NCBI GenBank assembly: GCA_049890035.1
Contig: JBMHCG010000029.1
Span: 90,333 to 154,332, forward strand
Source of the DNA: UBA11891 sp049890035
GTDB lineage: Bacteria > Bacteroidota > Bacteroidia > Flavobacteriales > Flavobacteriaceae
DNA length: 64,000 nt
Direction of reading: 5' to 3'
The translations under genes were made by a program, and so were the position numbers. Below, piece after piece: positions 49,895 to 59,273 of this stretch; positions within the stretch are counted from its first letter, which is position 1; every line of letters begins with the position of its first letter. Under the pieces are notes generated by a model. It was not told where the DNA came from. It worked only from the letters and a program-made list of their open reading frames with translations, and did not search any database.

Positions 49895-51289
49895 TTGAAT
49901 TTACAAAACTATACACGCGAATTCCGATACAATATTGCATTGGCCTCCCCAGTCGTAGTTGGTCTTATTGGGCATACCATGGTTCAACTTATAGATAATA
50001 TCATGGTGGGTCAATTGGGGACAGCCGAATTAGCAGCCGTCTCGCTTGGGAATAGCTTTGTGTTTATTGCAATGTCTTTGGGAATTGGTTTTTCTACAGC
50101 GATTACACCTTTGGTTGCCGAGGCCGATGGGACTCAAGATCACATACGGACAAAAAAATTATTTCTCAATAGTTTGATACTTTGTATGGTTCTGGGGATA
50201 CTTCTCTCTCTAAGTGTTTGGTTGGCCAAACCCTTACTTTTTTCAATGGGCCAACCCGAAGAGGTTGTCTCACTTGCTTTTCCGTATTTGTTTTGGGTTA
50301 GTTTATCGCTTTTTCCCTTGGTCACCTTTCAAGCATTTAAACAATTTTGCGATGGTTTGTCATACACCCGGCCTTCTATGTACGCAACACTCACGGGAAA
50401 TGTAGTCAACGTGATTCTCAATTACTTTTTGATTTTTGGTATCGGGTTCTTCCCCAAAATGGGAGTGGAAGGAGCTGCGCTTGGTACAATAGCTTCCCGT
50501 GTAACCATGGTTGCTTTCATAGCCGTTTATATGCTTCAGCATCCTCGTTTTAAGATATACATTCACAGTTTGAATTGGAGTTGGCGAGACGTAGTGATGA
50601 TACGTCGAATCACACAATTGGGGTTCCCCTCGGCCTTACAAATGTTTTTTGAAGTCGGTTTTTTTACGGCAGCGATTTGGTTATCAGGAATCCTGGGGAA
50701 GAATCCCCAGGCGGCCAATCAAATTGCCCTGAATCTTTCTTCAATTACTTATATGGTAGCCATGGGCTTGGGTGTGGTTGCAATGATTCGCGTTGGCAAT
50801 CAATTAGGAAGAAAAGACTATAGCGAATTGCGGCGGGTTGCCCTTTCCTTATTTCTACTAATCTTTTTGTTGGACACTTTGTTTTGTGCATTCTTTTTGA
50901 CAGGCAATCAATGGCTCCCAAAAATTTATTTGGACACGAATAATACTAACGATTTGGAAAATATTCTGGAGGTAATTGGATTGTCCGCCTCTTTGTTGAT
51001 TGTTTCTGGATTTTTTCAAATTTCTGACGGTATGCAAGCAGTTGTTTTAGGAGCCCTTCGAGGTTTGCAAGATGTCAATATCCCTGCTGGAATTGTTTTC
51101 TTTGCCTACATCATTTTTGGACTTCCCATTTCCATTTTCTTGGGATTGGAACTCGATTGGGGGGTTGTTGGTATTTGGATAGGCTTGCTTTCTGGATTAA
51201 CAGCCTCGGCGGGATTATTGATCTGGCGATTTCAGTATCTTACTAAAAAAATGATTGCTCAAAATAAATATAATGGAAGAACTCCCTAA
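49895..51289 (+). CDS. MATE-family efflux transporter (TTG start)
   Basis: 464 residues with twelve hydrophobic helices in two repeats. Typical phrases are GLIGHTMVQLIDNIMVGQLGTAELAAVSLGNS near the N-terminus and AANQIALNLSSITYMVAMGLGVVAMIRVGNQLG in the second half. It exports cationic compounds in exchange for Na or H. The first codon is TTG at 49895; no ATG lies between it and the first helix in a sensible place. It follows the peptidase by 9 nt and its end overlaps the next small gene by 17 nt. Confidence 0.9.
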   Translation: MNLQNYTREFRYNIALASPVVVGLIGHTMVQLIDNIMVGQLGTAELAAVSLGNSFVFIAMSLGIGFSTAITPLVAEADGTQDHIRTKKLFLNSLILCMVLGILLSLSVWLAKPLLFSMGQPEEVVSLAFPYLFWVSLSLFPLVTFQAFKQFCDGLSYTRPSMYATLTGNVVNVILNYFLIFGIGFFPKMGVEGAALGTIASRVTMVAFIAVYMLQHPRFKIYIHSLNWSWRDVVMIRRITQLGFPSALQMFFEVGFFTAAIWLSGILGKNPQAANQIALNLSSITYMVAMGLGVVAMIRVGNQLGRKDYSELRRVALSLFLLIFLLDTLFCAFFLTGNQWLPKIYLDTNNTNDLENILEVIGLSASLLIVSGFFQISDGMQAVVLGALRGLQDVNIPAGIVFFAYIIFGLPISIFLGLELDWGVVGIWIGLLSGLTASAGLLIWRFQYLTKKMIAQNKYNGRTP

Positions 51290-51500
51290 GTTTCTAATTG
51301 CTGATACCTCATCACAACCCGAAACGCTTTATGTCATTCATACCGCTTATCCCAGATTTTGTCTGAATGTCAGTAACGATGTTATTGTTTGGATGGAAGA
51401 ATTCCAACCGGCTGATGAGAAAGAATTAGAAGCCTTAACGCCCAATCTGATTGAAGAAGCCTTGGCCTTTTACGATCAGGAGATGGAAGCATTAGAATAG
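51273..51500 (+). CDS. Conserved small acidic protein of unknown function
   Basis: 75 residues from the ATG at 51273, inside the end of the MATE gene. The sequence MEELPKFLIADTSSQPETLYVIHTAYPRF then gives a compact beta-rich part, followed by an acidic helix (DEKELEALTPNLIEEALAFYDQEME). I recall similar proteins in flavobacteria, always without a function. It is strongly acidic and has no signal or membrane helix, so it is cytosolic. Operon position between MATE and PAP2 genes. Confidence 0.82.
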   Translation: MEELPKFLIADTSSQPETLYVIHTAYPRFCLNVSNDVIVWMEEFQPADEKELEALTPNLIEEALAFYDQEMEALE

Positions 51501-51506
51501 AAGGCT

Positions 51507-52076
51507 ATGGATAGCTTACTAGCCCATGATCAAAATCTTTTTTTATTCCTCAATGGATTAGGAAATCCCTTTTTTGATGATTTCTGGTTATTGATGACTC
51601 ACAAGGCTACGAATGCTGTTGTCTACCTCACTTTCGCACTAATTTATGGTTATCGTTTCGGTGTGAAGGCAGCCTTTCGCTTTGTCGTTGTTGCTGTTGT
51701 TGTAATCGCTTGTACGGATCAGTTAACCAATGTGGCAAAATATACAGTACAACGTTTGCGTCCTTGCCACGATCCGAATTTACAGCCCCTTGTTCGATTG
51801 GTAAAGGCCGGCTGCGGGGGCTTGTATACGTATTTCTCTGGGCATGCTTCCAACTCATTCGCTTTGGCAACATTCTTCTATGGAGCTATTCGTCCCTTGT
51901 TTAATCAATATCGGTGGGTGTTTTTTCTTTTGGCATCCCTGGTCGCCTACAGTCGGGTCTATGTGGGAGTACATTATCCTCTTGATATATTATCGGGTGC
52001 TGTTTTTGGTTGTCTAATGGGATATTCTTTTTTTCGGTTGAGTTCCCGATTTCACTTATTGGTTGAATGGAGGTGA
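51507..52076 (+). CDS. PAP2-family phosphatase
   Basis: 189 residues with about five helices. The three phosphatase motifs are present: KYTVQRLRPCHDP (KxxxxxxRP), YFSGHASNSFA (PSGH-like, Ser-Gly-His) and SRVYVGVHYPLDILSG (SRxxxxxHxxxD). Such membrane enzymes dephosphorylate undecaprenyl pyrophosphate or phosphatidate-type lipids. It is the last gene of the run from mscS to here and converges with the VOC gene. Confidence 0.9.
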   Translation: MDSLLAHDQNLFLFLNGLGNPFFDDFWLLMTHKATNAVVYLTFALIYGYRFGVKAAFRFVVVAVVVIACTDQLTNVAKYTVQRLRPCHDPNLQPLVRLVKAGCGGLYTYFSGHASNSFALATFFYGAIRPLFNQYRWVFFLLASLVAYSRVYVGVHYPLDILSGAVFGCLMGYSFFRLSSRFHLLVEWR

Positions 52077-52107
52077 TCGAATAGCCAGTCGCTTTGTAGG
52101 AAAATAT

Positions 52108-52539
52108 TTAAAATGTTGGCATTGAGGGTTGTTTTCTCTTTTTTTCACAATTAATCATCCATCGAACACCATATCGATCGGTCAACTGTCCGAAAGTTGC
52201 ACCCCAGATTTCTGTTGTTAGAGGAGCGGTGATCGTTCCTCCAACAGCAAGCATGTCAAACGCTCTTCGTGCCTTCCATAGCTCTTCAAAATTGAGACTT
52301 AAGTGCATAAAAGTTGCATTTCCTTCATTGGCAGTCGGATTGTCAGCAATCATCATAAAACAATCTTTTCCTTGACTTAGCTCGCCGTGAACCAGCCATT
52401 TTTTTCGTTCACGAGGTACCGGTAACGGACTATCGTTATACGTTTGACTGTGTGTAATTCGCAGTTTCAAAGCTTTTTTATAAAAACTTAGAGCTTCGGC
52501 GGCTTGTCCATGTAAGATGAGATAGGGGTGTAGTTCCAT
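52108..52539 (-). CDS. VOC-family (PhnB/glyoxalase-like) protein
   Basis: 143 residues. The start LHPYLILHGQAAEALSFYKKAL and the ends FDMLAVGGTITAPLTTEIWGATFGQLTDRYGVRWMINCEKK match the PhnB/DUF1338-like glyoxalase-bleomycin resistance group, a beta-alpha-beta metal-binding fold with several possible activities. The middle holds HGELSQGKDCFMMIADNP. No substrate can be named. It follows the glycosyltransferase by 27 nt in the same direction. Confidence 0.85.
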   Translation of the reverse strand: MELHPYLILHGQAAEALSFYKKALKLRITHSQTYNDSPLPVPRERKKWLVHGELSQGKDCFMMIADNPTANEGNATFMHLSLNFEELWKARRAFDMLAVGGTITAPLTTEIWGATFGQLTDRYGVRWMINCEKKRKQPSMPTF

Positions 52540-52565
52540 GATTAAAATTTATGACAAACTACAAA

Positions 52566-53699
52566 CTATCTTTCATTTTTTAAAAATTGATGCAACCATT
52601 GTGCGTATCGTTTCCAACTGTAATGATTTTTCACCATTCTTATATTTTTCTTTTTGATCTCCATATCAGCCGTCATACAATGGGTCAAGGTGGTACAAAT
52701 TGACTCCGGATTCGATTGACATACCCAACCCGTTTGATCTCTTTCTATAGGCACTCGAAGTCCAGGATGCGATGTTACAAGGATCGGGACCTCAAAGTGG
52801 TAGGCCAATGGAATCACGCCGCTTTGTGTGGCTGAGCGGTAGGGTAATACAGCAATATCTGCAGCAGAGAAAACTTGCTGTGTACGTATTTCATCAGCAA
52901 ATTCAGGGAGGAGATAGATCCGTTCTGTTAATCCTCGTTGCGCGATACGCTTTTGATAATCTGCTAAAGATTCATAAAACTCTCCCACGATAGCCAATCG
53001 TAGGGTACTGCTTTTGAGGGGTTCCAAAGCAAACGCATCAATAAGCAGATCCAAGCCTTTGTAAGGTCGAATTAATCCATAAAACAACGCGATCGGGTGA
53101 TTTTTTGTCCAGCCCAATGTTGTACGTGCTTTATGTTGTGCCATGCTGGGGCGCAGCCCCTCTTCAATAGGGTGAAACCCAGCTCCTATTTTCTCTAGCT
53201 TTTCTTTTCGTAATTCTTCTGCTACTGCTTCAGAAAGGGTGGTATAGGTTTTGAATTTTTTTTTCAGGTAGGAATTCAACCATCGATCCAACCATCGATT
53301 TTCGTGTGGTGTCCAATTATCTACCAATAATACACATTGGCTAAGAGCTTGGATACTGCCAGCTATGGTTCCGTAACAGAGTGCTAAAAAAGGGGTATAA
53401 TATCGAAAAACAACCCGTTTTGGTGGGTTTTTTTTAAGCTGTCGAATCACACCGAACCAATTTACAGGATTGAAGGCGTGTATTTTTCGTTCTATGTCTA
53501 GGTCGGTAGGTTTTTCCATGTTAGAAAATGGAGTTGTACCCGGAAAAAGCCACTTGGGGTACAATGTTGTAAAGGTCCAAATAACTACGGTGTTTCCTTG
53601 CTGAGATAGCGCTTTGGCTAGCTGATGAGTACTATCTGCGATGCCCCCTCGGTATGGAAATGCCGGACTGACAAGCAAGTAGTCAAGCGGTGCTTTCAT
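52566..53699 (-). CDS. Family 4 glycosyltransferase
   Basis: 377 residues from the ATG at 53699; the longer ORF start at 53741 would lie within the preceding gene. The Gly-rich donor-domain start YLLVSPAFPYRGGIADSTHQLAKAL, then HKARTTLGWTKNHPIALFYGLIRPYKGLDLLIDAF, and VLPYRSATQSGVIPLAYHFEVPILVTSHPGL with the E-x7-E region replaced by a Q...Y type sequence place it in the GT-B fold, GT4 family. It transfers a sugar from a nucleotide donor to an unknown lipid or polysaccharide. Its first 17 nt overlap the upstream hydroxylase gene. Confidence 0.88.
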   Translation of the reverse strand: MKAPLDYLLVSPAFPYRGGIADSTHQLAKALSQQGNTVVIWTFTTLYPKWLFPGTTPFSNMEKPTDLDIERKIHAFNPVNWFGVIRQLKKNPPKRVVFRYYTPFLALCYGTIAGSIQALSQCVLLVDNWTPHENRWLDRWLNSYLKKKFKTYTTLSEAVAEELRKEKLEKIGAGFHPIEEGLRPSMAQHKARTTLGWTKNHPIALFYGLIRPYKGLDLLIDAFALEPLKSSTLRLAIVGEFYESLADYQKRIAQRGLTERIYLLPEFADEIRTQQVFSAADIAVLPYRSATQSGVIPLAYHFEVPILVTSHPGLRVPIERDQTGWVCQSNPESICTTLTHCMTADMEIKKKNIRMVKNHYSWKRYAQWLHQFLKNER

Positions 53700-54942
53700 C
53701 GACAGTATGCAAGTTGACCTGACTGGGTATGAGGAGTCCACTAAGCCAAGTCAAGGATAAAAAAATAAAGGCACCATAAAAGAAAACGGGTTGTACTTCA
53801 TACAAATTAGCAGTAAAACCTAAAAGATAAACCAAGCCTGTTAGTGGGTAAAAAAGTAAAAGATAGGTACCGTATCGTTGTCCATCCATGATCGCCGTGT
53901 AGGAGAAAACGCTTGTGAATAACAAAAAACCCCAAAGGCATAACTGGGTATAAGAAAGCGTTCCAAAGATTGCGAATATATTCAATAGAAGAAAGGTGGT
54001 TCCTAGCAGTTGAAACAAGGCCCAAATCTTCATAAATCGATTGCTTGGGGTGTGGTATTTCACTTGCTTTTTATAATCCGTCAGTACTCTTGGAAAGCGA
54101 TCCATTACATCACTTGGCCGCCAGCCCGTTGGCATGAACCAAATTCGAAATTTATCTTTCCAACTTTGCGTGTGCCAAGCATCTGTCAGCAACCCCCAAA
54201 AATGTTGGAAATTAATGAAAAAAGGGTTCCAAGTCTGGGTAGGTTTAAGGGTTCCATACACAGGGGGTTCAGTCTCCAATTCTTCTTGAAACGTTCCGAA
54301 AAGGCGGTCCCAGACACAAAAAATAGCGGCCAGATTTTTGTCTAAATAAATGGGGTTAATAGCATGATGAACGCGATGTTGCGAAGGTGTTACCAAAAGG
54401 TATTCCAACCAGCCTAATTTTCCTATATGACGGGTATGGTACCAAAATTGACCAAATAAATGGATTGGTGCCAATACATTGATTACCTCTGACGGGACAC
54501 CAACCAAGGCTGCTGGTATCAAAAACAGGGCATTGTATCCTACAATGTTAGAGATACTTTGTCGCAGTGCGCAAGCTAAATTGAACTCCTCGCTACTGTG
54601 ATGAATCACATGCTGATTCCAAAATAGATTGACGTGGTGATTCAATCGATGGCCCCAATAGGCTGCAAAATCGATACAAATAAAGGCGACAAAATAGAGC
54701 TGCCAATTGCTTTCTATGGTGTGCAGCGAAATTGTATCGACCAACCAGGGGTAGGAGATTAAAATAACAGCCAAACCCAATGAGTCTTTTAAAATGTTGG
54801 TGACACCAGAACTCAAACTAGCTAGGGTATCCATAAAAGAATACGTTTGATTTTTACGCCAAAATCCATATAAAATTTCAATCAGTATTAAGAGTAAAAA
54901 CCCAGGAATTGCAATCAATAAAGCTTGTGCGTAGGCTTCCAT
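53683..54942 (-). CDS. Sterol desaturase / AGMO-like fatty acid hydroxylase
   Basis: 419 residues with about nine hydrophobic helices. Di-iron His boxes are HRLNHHVNLFWNQHVIHHSSEEFN (HxxxH and HxxHH type) and QHRVHHAINPIYLDKN, resembling alkylglycerol monooxygenases and related bacterial hydroxylases. It has about 130 residues more at the C-terminus than the paralogue at 18735-19607, as additional membrane helices. It begins 2 nt after secA and overlaps the glycosyltransferase gene, so it is in a secA operon, but a functional tie is not evident. Confidence 0.88.
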   Translation of the reverse strand: MEAYAQALLIAIPGFLLLILIEILYGFWRKNQTYSFMDTLASLSSGVTNILKDSLGLAVILISYPWLVDTISLHTIESNWQLYFVAFICIDFAAYWGHRLNHHVNLFWNQHVIHHSSEEFNLACALRQSISNIVGYNALFLIPAALVGVPSEVINVLAPIHLFGQFWYHTRHIGKLGWLEYLLVTPSQHRVHHAINPIYLDKNLAAIFCVWDRLFGTFQEELETEPPVYGTLKPTQTWNPFFINFQHFWGLLTDAWHTQSWKDKFRIWFMPTGWRPSDVMDRFPRVLTDYKKQVKYHTPSNRFMKIWALFQLLGTTFLLLNIFAIFGTLSYTQLCLWGFLLFTSVFSYTAIMDGQRYGTYLLLFYPLTGLVYLLGFTANLYEVQPVFFYGAFIFLSLTWLSGLLIPSQVNLHTVDESTA

Positions 54943-54944
54943 AC

Positions 54945-57900
54945 TTATTGGGAATCAATAACCCACTGTCCACTGCGGATAAGTGGCTCAGCTTGTTTAA
55001 ATTTTACTTCTCTTGTCGATCCATTGGCAACATTTCGTATGGTCACCTTTTCATTTCGACCTATTTTGGGACGGTCACGGACAATGGTTTCAGCGGGTAC
55101 TCCCTGTCCCTTACCAGCACTTGCTCCTGCTTTGCGGTTGCGTTCTGCCAATTCATCCATGTTGTATACTTCGTCTTTGGTCGTTTTATAATTTTCGCGA
55201 GATTTGGGTTGACGCGCTTCTTGTATTTGACCTTCGTTTTGTGTTGGCAATCCACCTTTGAACAAGAATGACAAGGTTTCTAGATTGAGACCAGACAGCA
55301 TGCTTTTAAAAAGTTCAAAGGATTCGAACTTATAAATCAAAAGCGGGTCTTTTTGTTCATGGACAGCTAGCTGTACAGATTGTTTGAGCTCGTCCATTTT
55401 TCGCAAATGGGTTTTCCATGCTTCATCAATGAGGGCTAATGAAATATTTCGTTCAAAATCAATAACGAGCTGTTTTCCCTCGGATTCATAGGCAGCGTTG
55501 AGATCCGTAACAACATTAAGCGTTTTGACCCCATCTGTGAATGGAACTACAATGCGCTCAAATTTATTCCCGGGTTTTTCATAAACATTTTTGATGACGG
55601 GAAAAGCCAATTGTGCATGGTTTTTAATTTTTTCCTGATACTTGGTGTACAACCGATCATAAAGTTGTTCGATTAACTCATTTTCAGTAGTATTCAAGAA
55701 ATCGTCTTCTGCGATGGGTGAAGTAAAGGAGAAATTTCGAATGATTTGAAATTCAAAGTTTTTGAAATCATTTGTCGCCTTGTTATTCAGAACCATTTCT
55801 TCACAGGTGTCATAGAGCATATTGGCCAAATCAAGTTTCAAACGATTTCCTTCCAAAGCATGTCGGCGTCGTTTATAAATAACTTCTCTTTGGGCATTCA
55901 TCACGTCATCATATTCTAACAAGCGCTTTCGAATTCCAAAATTATTTTCTTCAACTTTTTTCTGAGCCCGTTCAATGGATTTAGTCATCATGGAATGTTG
56001 GATTACTTCGCCTTCTTCCAATCCCATACGGTCCATAACTTTGGCAACGCGTTCGGATCCAAAAAGCCGCATCAGGTTGTCCTCCAGTGATACGTAGAAC
56101 TGTGAACTTCCCGGATCACCCTGTCTTCCGGATCGCCCCCGAAGTTGTCGGTCAACCCGTCGAGAATCGTGTCTTTCTGTACCGATAATGGCCAAACCGC
56201 CTGCTTCTTTAACAGCGGTTGAAAGTTTGATGTCGGTACCTCGGCCCGCCATGTTGGTAGCGATTGTTACCACCCCAGGGTTTCCTGCTTCGGCAACAAT
56301 ATCGGCTTCTTTTTTGTGGAGCTTGGCATTGAGCACGTTGTGTTTGACTTTACGTATGGTCAACATTTTACTCAATAACTCTGATATTTCAACTGAAGTT
56401 GTACCAATCAATACCGGGCGCCCGGCTTGGGCCAATTGGGTTACTTCTTCAATAACAGCGTTGTATTTTTCTCTTTTTGTTTTGTAGATCAAATCATCTC
56501 TATCGTGACGTGCTATGGTTCGATTGGTTGGGATTTCTATGACATCCAATTTATAGATCTCCCAAAATTCGCCTGCTTCGGTGATGGCTGTACCCGTCAT
56601 ACCAGCCAATTTTTGATACATTCGGAAGTAATTCTGTAGCGTTACAGTTGCATAGGTTTGTGTAGCAGCTTCAATTTTAACGCTTTCCTTGGCTTCAATA
56701 GCTTGATGCAATCCATCGGAATAGCGTCGACCGTCCATAATCCGACCTGTTTGTTCGTCTACAATCATCACTTTGTTCTCCATGACCACGTATTCAACGT
56801 CCTTTTCAAAAAGGGTGTAGGCTTTCAGGAGTTGATTCATCGTATGAATACGTTCGCTTTTGATGTTGAAGTCCGAAAAGAGCTGTTCTTTTTTGGCAGC
56901 TTCTTTTTTGGGTTCGAACCCTTGGTTTTCTAGTTTGGCAATGGCACTTCCAATATCGGGTAACACAAAAAAGTTTTTGTCATCAGAACCCTTAGAAAGT
57001 GTTTCAATTCCCTTTTCTGTCAAATCAATTTGATTGTTTTTTTCGTCAATAACAAAATACAGGTCGGCATCTACTTTGTGCATTTCCCGGTTGTTATCTT
57101 GCATGTAAAAATTTTCAGTTTTTTGAAGCAATTGTTTGACTCCCTCTTCACTTAAAAACTTGATCAATGCTTTGTTTTTTGGTAAACCACGATGCACCTG
57201 AAGCAATAAAAATCCACCCTCTTCTGTATTTCCTTCATTAATTTTCCTTTTCGCTTCTGCCAAAACACCGGTCAATAAACTGCGTTGTTCTTGAACCAGC
57301 TGCGCTACTTTGGGTTTGAGCTGGTCAAATTCATGCCGATCGCCTTCGGGACTGGGCCCTGATATGATTAGGGGTGTTCGTGCATCATCAATCAACACAG
57401 AATCAACTTCATCAACAATGGCAAAGTGATGTTTGGGTTGCACGATGTCTTCACGGCTGTGTGCCATGTTGTCGCGCAAGTAGTCAAAACCAAATTCATT
57501 ATTGGTTCCATAGGTGATATCGGCCTGGTATGCCTTGCGTCTGGATTCGCTATTGGGTTGGTGGTGATCAATGCAGTCGACTGTCAATCCATGGAATTCA
57601 AAAAGAGGAGCCATCCACGCAGCGTCCCTTTTAGCCAAATAATCATTTACCGTAACGAGATGGACTCCCTTACCCGTAAGTGCATTTAAAAAAACAGGCA
57701 GCGTAGCGACCAACGTTTTACCTTCACCCGTTTGCATTTCTGCTATTTTGCCCTGATGCAGTGCAATCCCCCCGATAAGTTGCACATCATAGTGAACCAT
57801 ATCCCAGGTAACTTCTTTACCGGCCGCATCCCAAGAGTTGGACCAGTATGCCTCGTCTCCTTTTAACTGAACATAGGCTTTGTGCTGTGACAATTCCCGA

Positions 57901-58310
57901 TCAAAAGGGGATGCCGTCACGCAAATGGTGTCTTGCGAGGCAAAACGACGAGCCGTTTCTTTGATCAAAGCAAAGGCATCTGGTAGAATTTCGTTCAAAT
58001 ATTTTTGCGTACTCGCATAGGCAGTTTCCTCTAACTGATCAACGGTATTATAGAGTGTCTCCCGTTGGTCCATGTCTTCGGTTTGGGTTAAAGAAGTAAG
58101 TTTCTCCTTTATTTGCTCATCTTCGGTTTTGCGCGCAGTTGCAATACCTGACTTAAGCTTTTGTGAGTATGCTCGAAGTTCATCGGCACTCCACGATTCC
58201 ATTTCCCGCTGTTTGTTGTTTATGGTTGTAACAAGGGGGCGAATGCTAGCTAGATCTTTCTTATTTTTATCTCCTACAAAGGTCTTTAGGACCGAATTCA
58301 ATATTCCCAT
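54945..58310 (-). CDS. secA: Preprotein translocase ATPase SecA
   Basis: 1,121 residues, the long Bacteroidota form. Features: Walker A MQTGEGKTLVATLPVFLNAL, VNDYLAKRDA, DEVDSVLIDDARTPLIISGP, GMTGTAITEAGEFWEIYKL, TNMAGRGTDIKLS and GRSGRQGDPGSSQFY. An insert around residues 340-440 with GGFLLLQVHRGLPKNKALIKF is typical of the group. The C-terminus lacks the zinc-binding Cys motif of E. coli SecA and instead ends GRNEKVTIRNVANGSTREVKF..., the flavobacterial tail. It drives proteins through SecYEG. The -7 box lies 19 nt before its ATG. Confidence 0.97.
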   Translation of the reverse strand: MGILNSVLKTFVGDKNKKDLASIRPLVTTINNKQREMESWSADELRAYSQKLKSGIATARKTEDEQIKEKLTSLTQTEDMDQRETLYNTVDQLEETAYASTQKYLNEILPDAFALIKETARRFASQDTICVTASPFDRELSQHKAYVQLKGDEAYWSNSWDAAGKEVTWDMVHYDVQLIGGIALHQGKIAEMQTGEGKTLVATLPVFLNALTGKGVHLVTVNDYLAKRDAAWMAPLFEFHGLTVDCIDHHQPNSESRRKAYQADITYGTNNEFGFDYLRDNMAHSREDIVQPKHHFAIVDEVDSVLIDDARTPLIISGPSPEGDRHEFDQLKPKVAQLVQEQRSLLTGVLAEAKRKINEGNTEEGGFLLLQVHRGLPKNKALIKFLSEEGVKQLLQKTENFYMQDNNREMHKVDADLYFVIDEKNNQIDLTEKGIETLSKGSDDKNFFVLPDIGSAIAKLENQGFEPKKEAAKKEQLFSDFNIKSERIHTMNQLLKAYTLFEKDVEYVVMENKVMIVDEQTGRIMDGRRYSDGLHQAIEAKESVKIEAATQTYATVTLQNYFRMYQKLAGMTGTAITEAGEFWEIYKLDVIEIPTNRTIARHDRDDLIYKTKREKYNAVIEEVTQLAQAGRPVLIGTTSVEISELLSKMLTIRKVKHNVLNAKLHKKEADIVAEAGNPGVVTIATNMAGRGTDIKLSTAVKEAGGLAIIGTERHDSRRVDRQLRGRSGRQGDPGSSQFYVSLEDNLMRLFGSERVAKVMDRMGLEEGEVIQHSMMTKSIERAQKKVEENNFGIRKRLLEYDDVMNAQREVIYKRRRHALEGNRLKLDLANMLYDTCEEMVLNNKATNDFKNFEFQIIRNFSFTSPIAEDDFLNTTENELIEQLYDRLYTKYQEKIKNHAQLAFPVIKNVYEKPGNKFERIVVPFTDGVKTLNVVTDLNAAYESEGKQLVIDFERNISLALIDEAWKTHLRKMDELKQSVQLAVHEQKDPLLIYKFESFELFKSMLSGLNLETLSFLFKGGLPTQNEGQIQEARQPKSRENYKTTKDEVYNMDELAERNRKAGASAGKGQGVPAETIVRDRPKIGRNEKVTIRNVANGSTREVKFKQAEPLIRSGQWVIDSQ

Positions 58311-58329
58311 GGGGTTGGACTAGTTTGTT

Positions 58330-58337
58330 CAAATTTA
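58330..58337 (-). promoter_or_regulatory. -7 box of secA
   Basis: TAAATTTG, full match to TAnnTTTG on the minus strand, 19 nt before the secA ATG and directly after the terminator of the DUF2795 gene. Confidence 0.6.
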
Positions 58338-58340
58338 CAT

Positions 58341-58364
58341 AAAAAAAAAGCCTCCAAAGAGACT
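58341..58364 (-). terminator. Terminator of the DUF2795 gene
   Basis: On the minus strand AGTCTC pairs with GAGGCT (one G-U) around a TTTG loop, followed by nine T. It begins 21 nt past the gene's stop. Confidence 0.8.
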
Positions 58365-58385
58365 TTTCTACGATCATATAAGGGA

Positions 58386-58607
58386 TTAATATTCGTCCTC
58401 ATTCCAGAGATAGTCTTCCTCAGTGGGGAAGTCGGGCCATATTTCTTCAATAGACTCATAGATATCACCTTCGTCTTCCATAGACTGGAGATTTTCTACC
58501 ACTTCCAGGGGTGCTCCCGTTCGAATAGAATAGTCAATCAATTCGTCTTTTGTTGCTGGCCAGGGGGCGTCACTCAGATAAGAAGCTAGTTCTAATGTCC
58601 AATACAT
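58386..58607 (-). CDS. DUF2795 protein
   Basis: 73 residues from the ATG at 58607. The in-frame ATG six codons upstream overlaps the -7 box and is rejected. The sequence MYWTLELASYLSDAPWPATKDEL then IDYSIRTGAPLEVVENLQSMED is the DUF2795 pattern, followed by an acidic tail WPDFPTEEDYLWNEDEY. The family has no known function; it is a small, mostly helical, acidic cytosolic protein. It has its own promoter and terminator upstream of secA. Confidence 0.9.
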   Translation of the reverse strand: MYWTLELASYLSDAPWPATKDELIDYSIRTGAPLEVVENLQSMEDEGDIYESIEEIWPDFPTEEDYLWNEDEY

Positions 58608-58622
58608 TACATCAATTTTCTG

Positions 58623-58630
58623 CAAAAATA
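58623..58630 (-). promoter_or_regulatory. -7 box of the DUF2795 gene
   Basis: TATTTTTG on the minus strand, full TAnnTTTG match, 15 nt before the chosen ATG. Confidence 0.55.
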
Positions 58631-58648
58631 AATTTTAATCAAAAAAAA

Positions 58649-59230
58649 TCAAGAAGTTCCCTTTTTTTCTTTGGGTATCCATTTGTTTTCTTCCAAATTG
58701 AGATCTTGAGTAAACTTCCGTGAAAGAACAAAAAAATAGTCAGATAGGCGGTTCACAAAAGCAATCACATAGGGTGAGACCCGTTCATTGGCATTGAGTT
58801 CGGTGATTTGTCTTTCCGCTCTTCGGCACACACAGCGTGCCAGATGGGAATAAGATACCAAGGGATGACCACCGGGAAGAATAAAATTACGGAGTGGGGG
58901 GAGGTCCAGCGAGATCCGATCGATTTCATTTTCCACTTCCTTGACGTGTATGGCCTCAATAGGACTCATATAGTCCGATGGAAAATCTTCTTCTCGAAGG
59001 GTACTCAACTGGGTGCCGAGAACCATAAGGTGGTTTTGTAATAAGTGCAAAAATTCACGATCCAAGATGTTGGAGGTTGTGTCGCGAATAAGACCAACCC
59101 AGGCATTGAGTTCATCAATATTGCCATAGGCAGCTACACGAATGTGGTGTTTTTTGACTCGGAGACCGGAATTCAAACTAGTGGTTCCGTCGTCCCCTGT
59201 TTTGGTATAAACTTTATTTTCTTTCATCAT
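58649..59230 (-). CDS. Cob(I)alamin adenosyltransferase, PduO type
   Basis: 193 residues (a second ATG follows the first directly). The PduO signature is KVYTKTGDDGTTSLNSGLRVKKHH, AYGNIDELNAWVGLIRD, and ILPGGHPLVSYSHLARCVCRRAERQI with the Arg residues of the ATP site, ending LNRLSDYFFVLSR-like FVNRLSDYFFVLSRKF. It adenosylates cob(I)alamin to adenosylcobalamin, so the cell uses B12 cofactors; no synthesis genes are nearby, so corrinoid salvage is likely. Confidence 0.93.
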   Translation of the reverse strand: MMKENKVYTKTGDDGTTSLNSGLRVKKHHIRVAAYGNIDELNAWVGLIRDTTSNILDREFLHLLQNHLMVLGTQLSTLREEDFPSDYMSPIEAIHVKEVENEIDRISLDLPPLRNFILPGGHPLVSYSHLARCVCRRAERQITELNANERVSPYVIAFVNRLSDYFFVLSRKFTQDLNLEENKWIPKEKKGTS

Positions 59231-59273
59231 CTTCTTACGGCACTCCTGTAAAGGTACGCAAAATATAATTTGT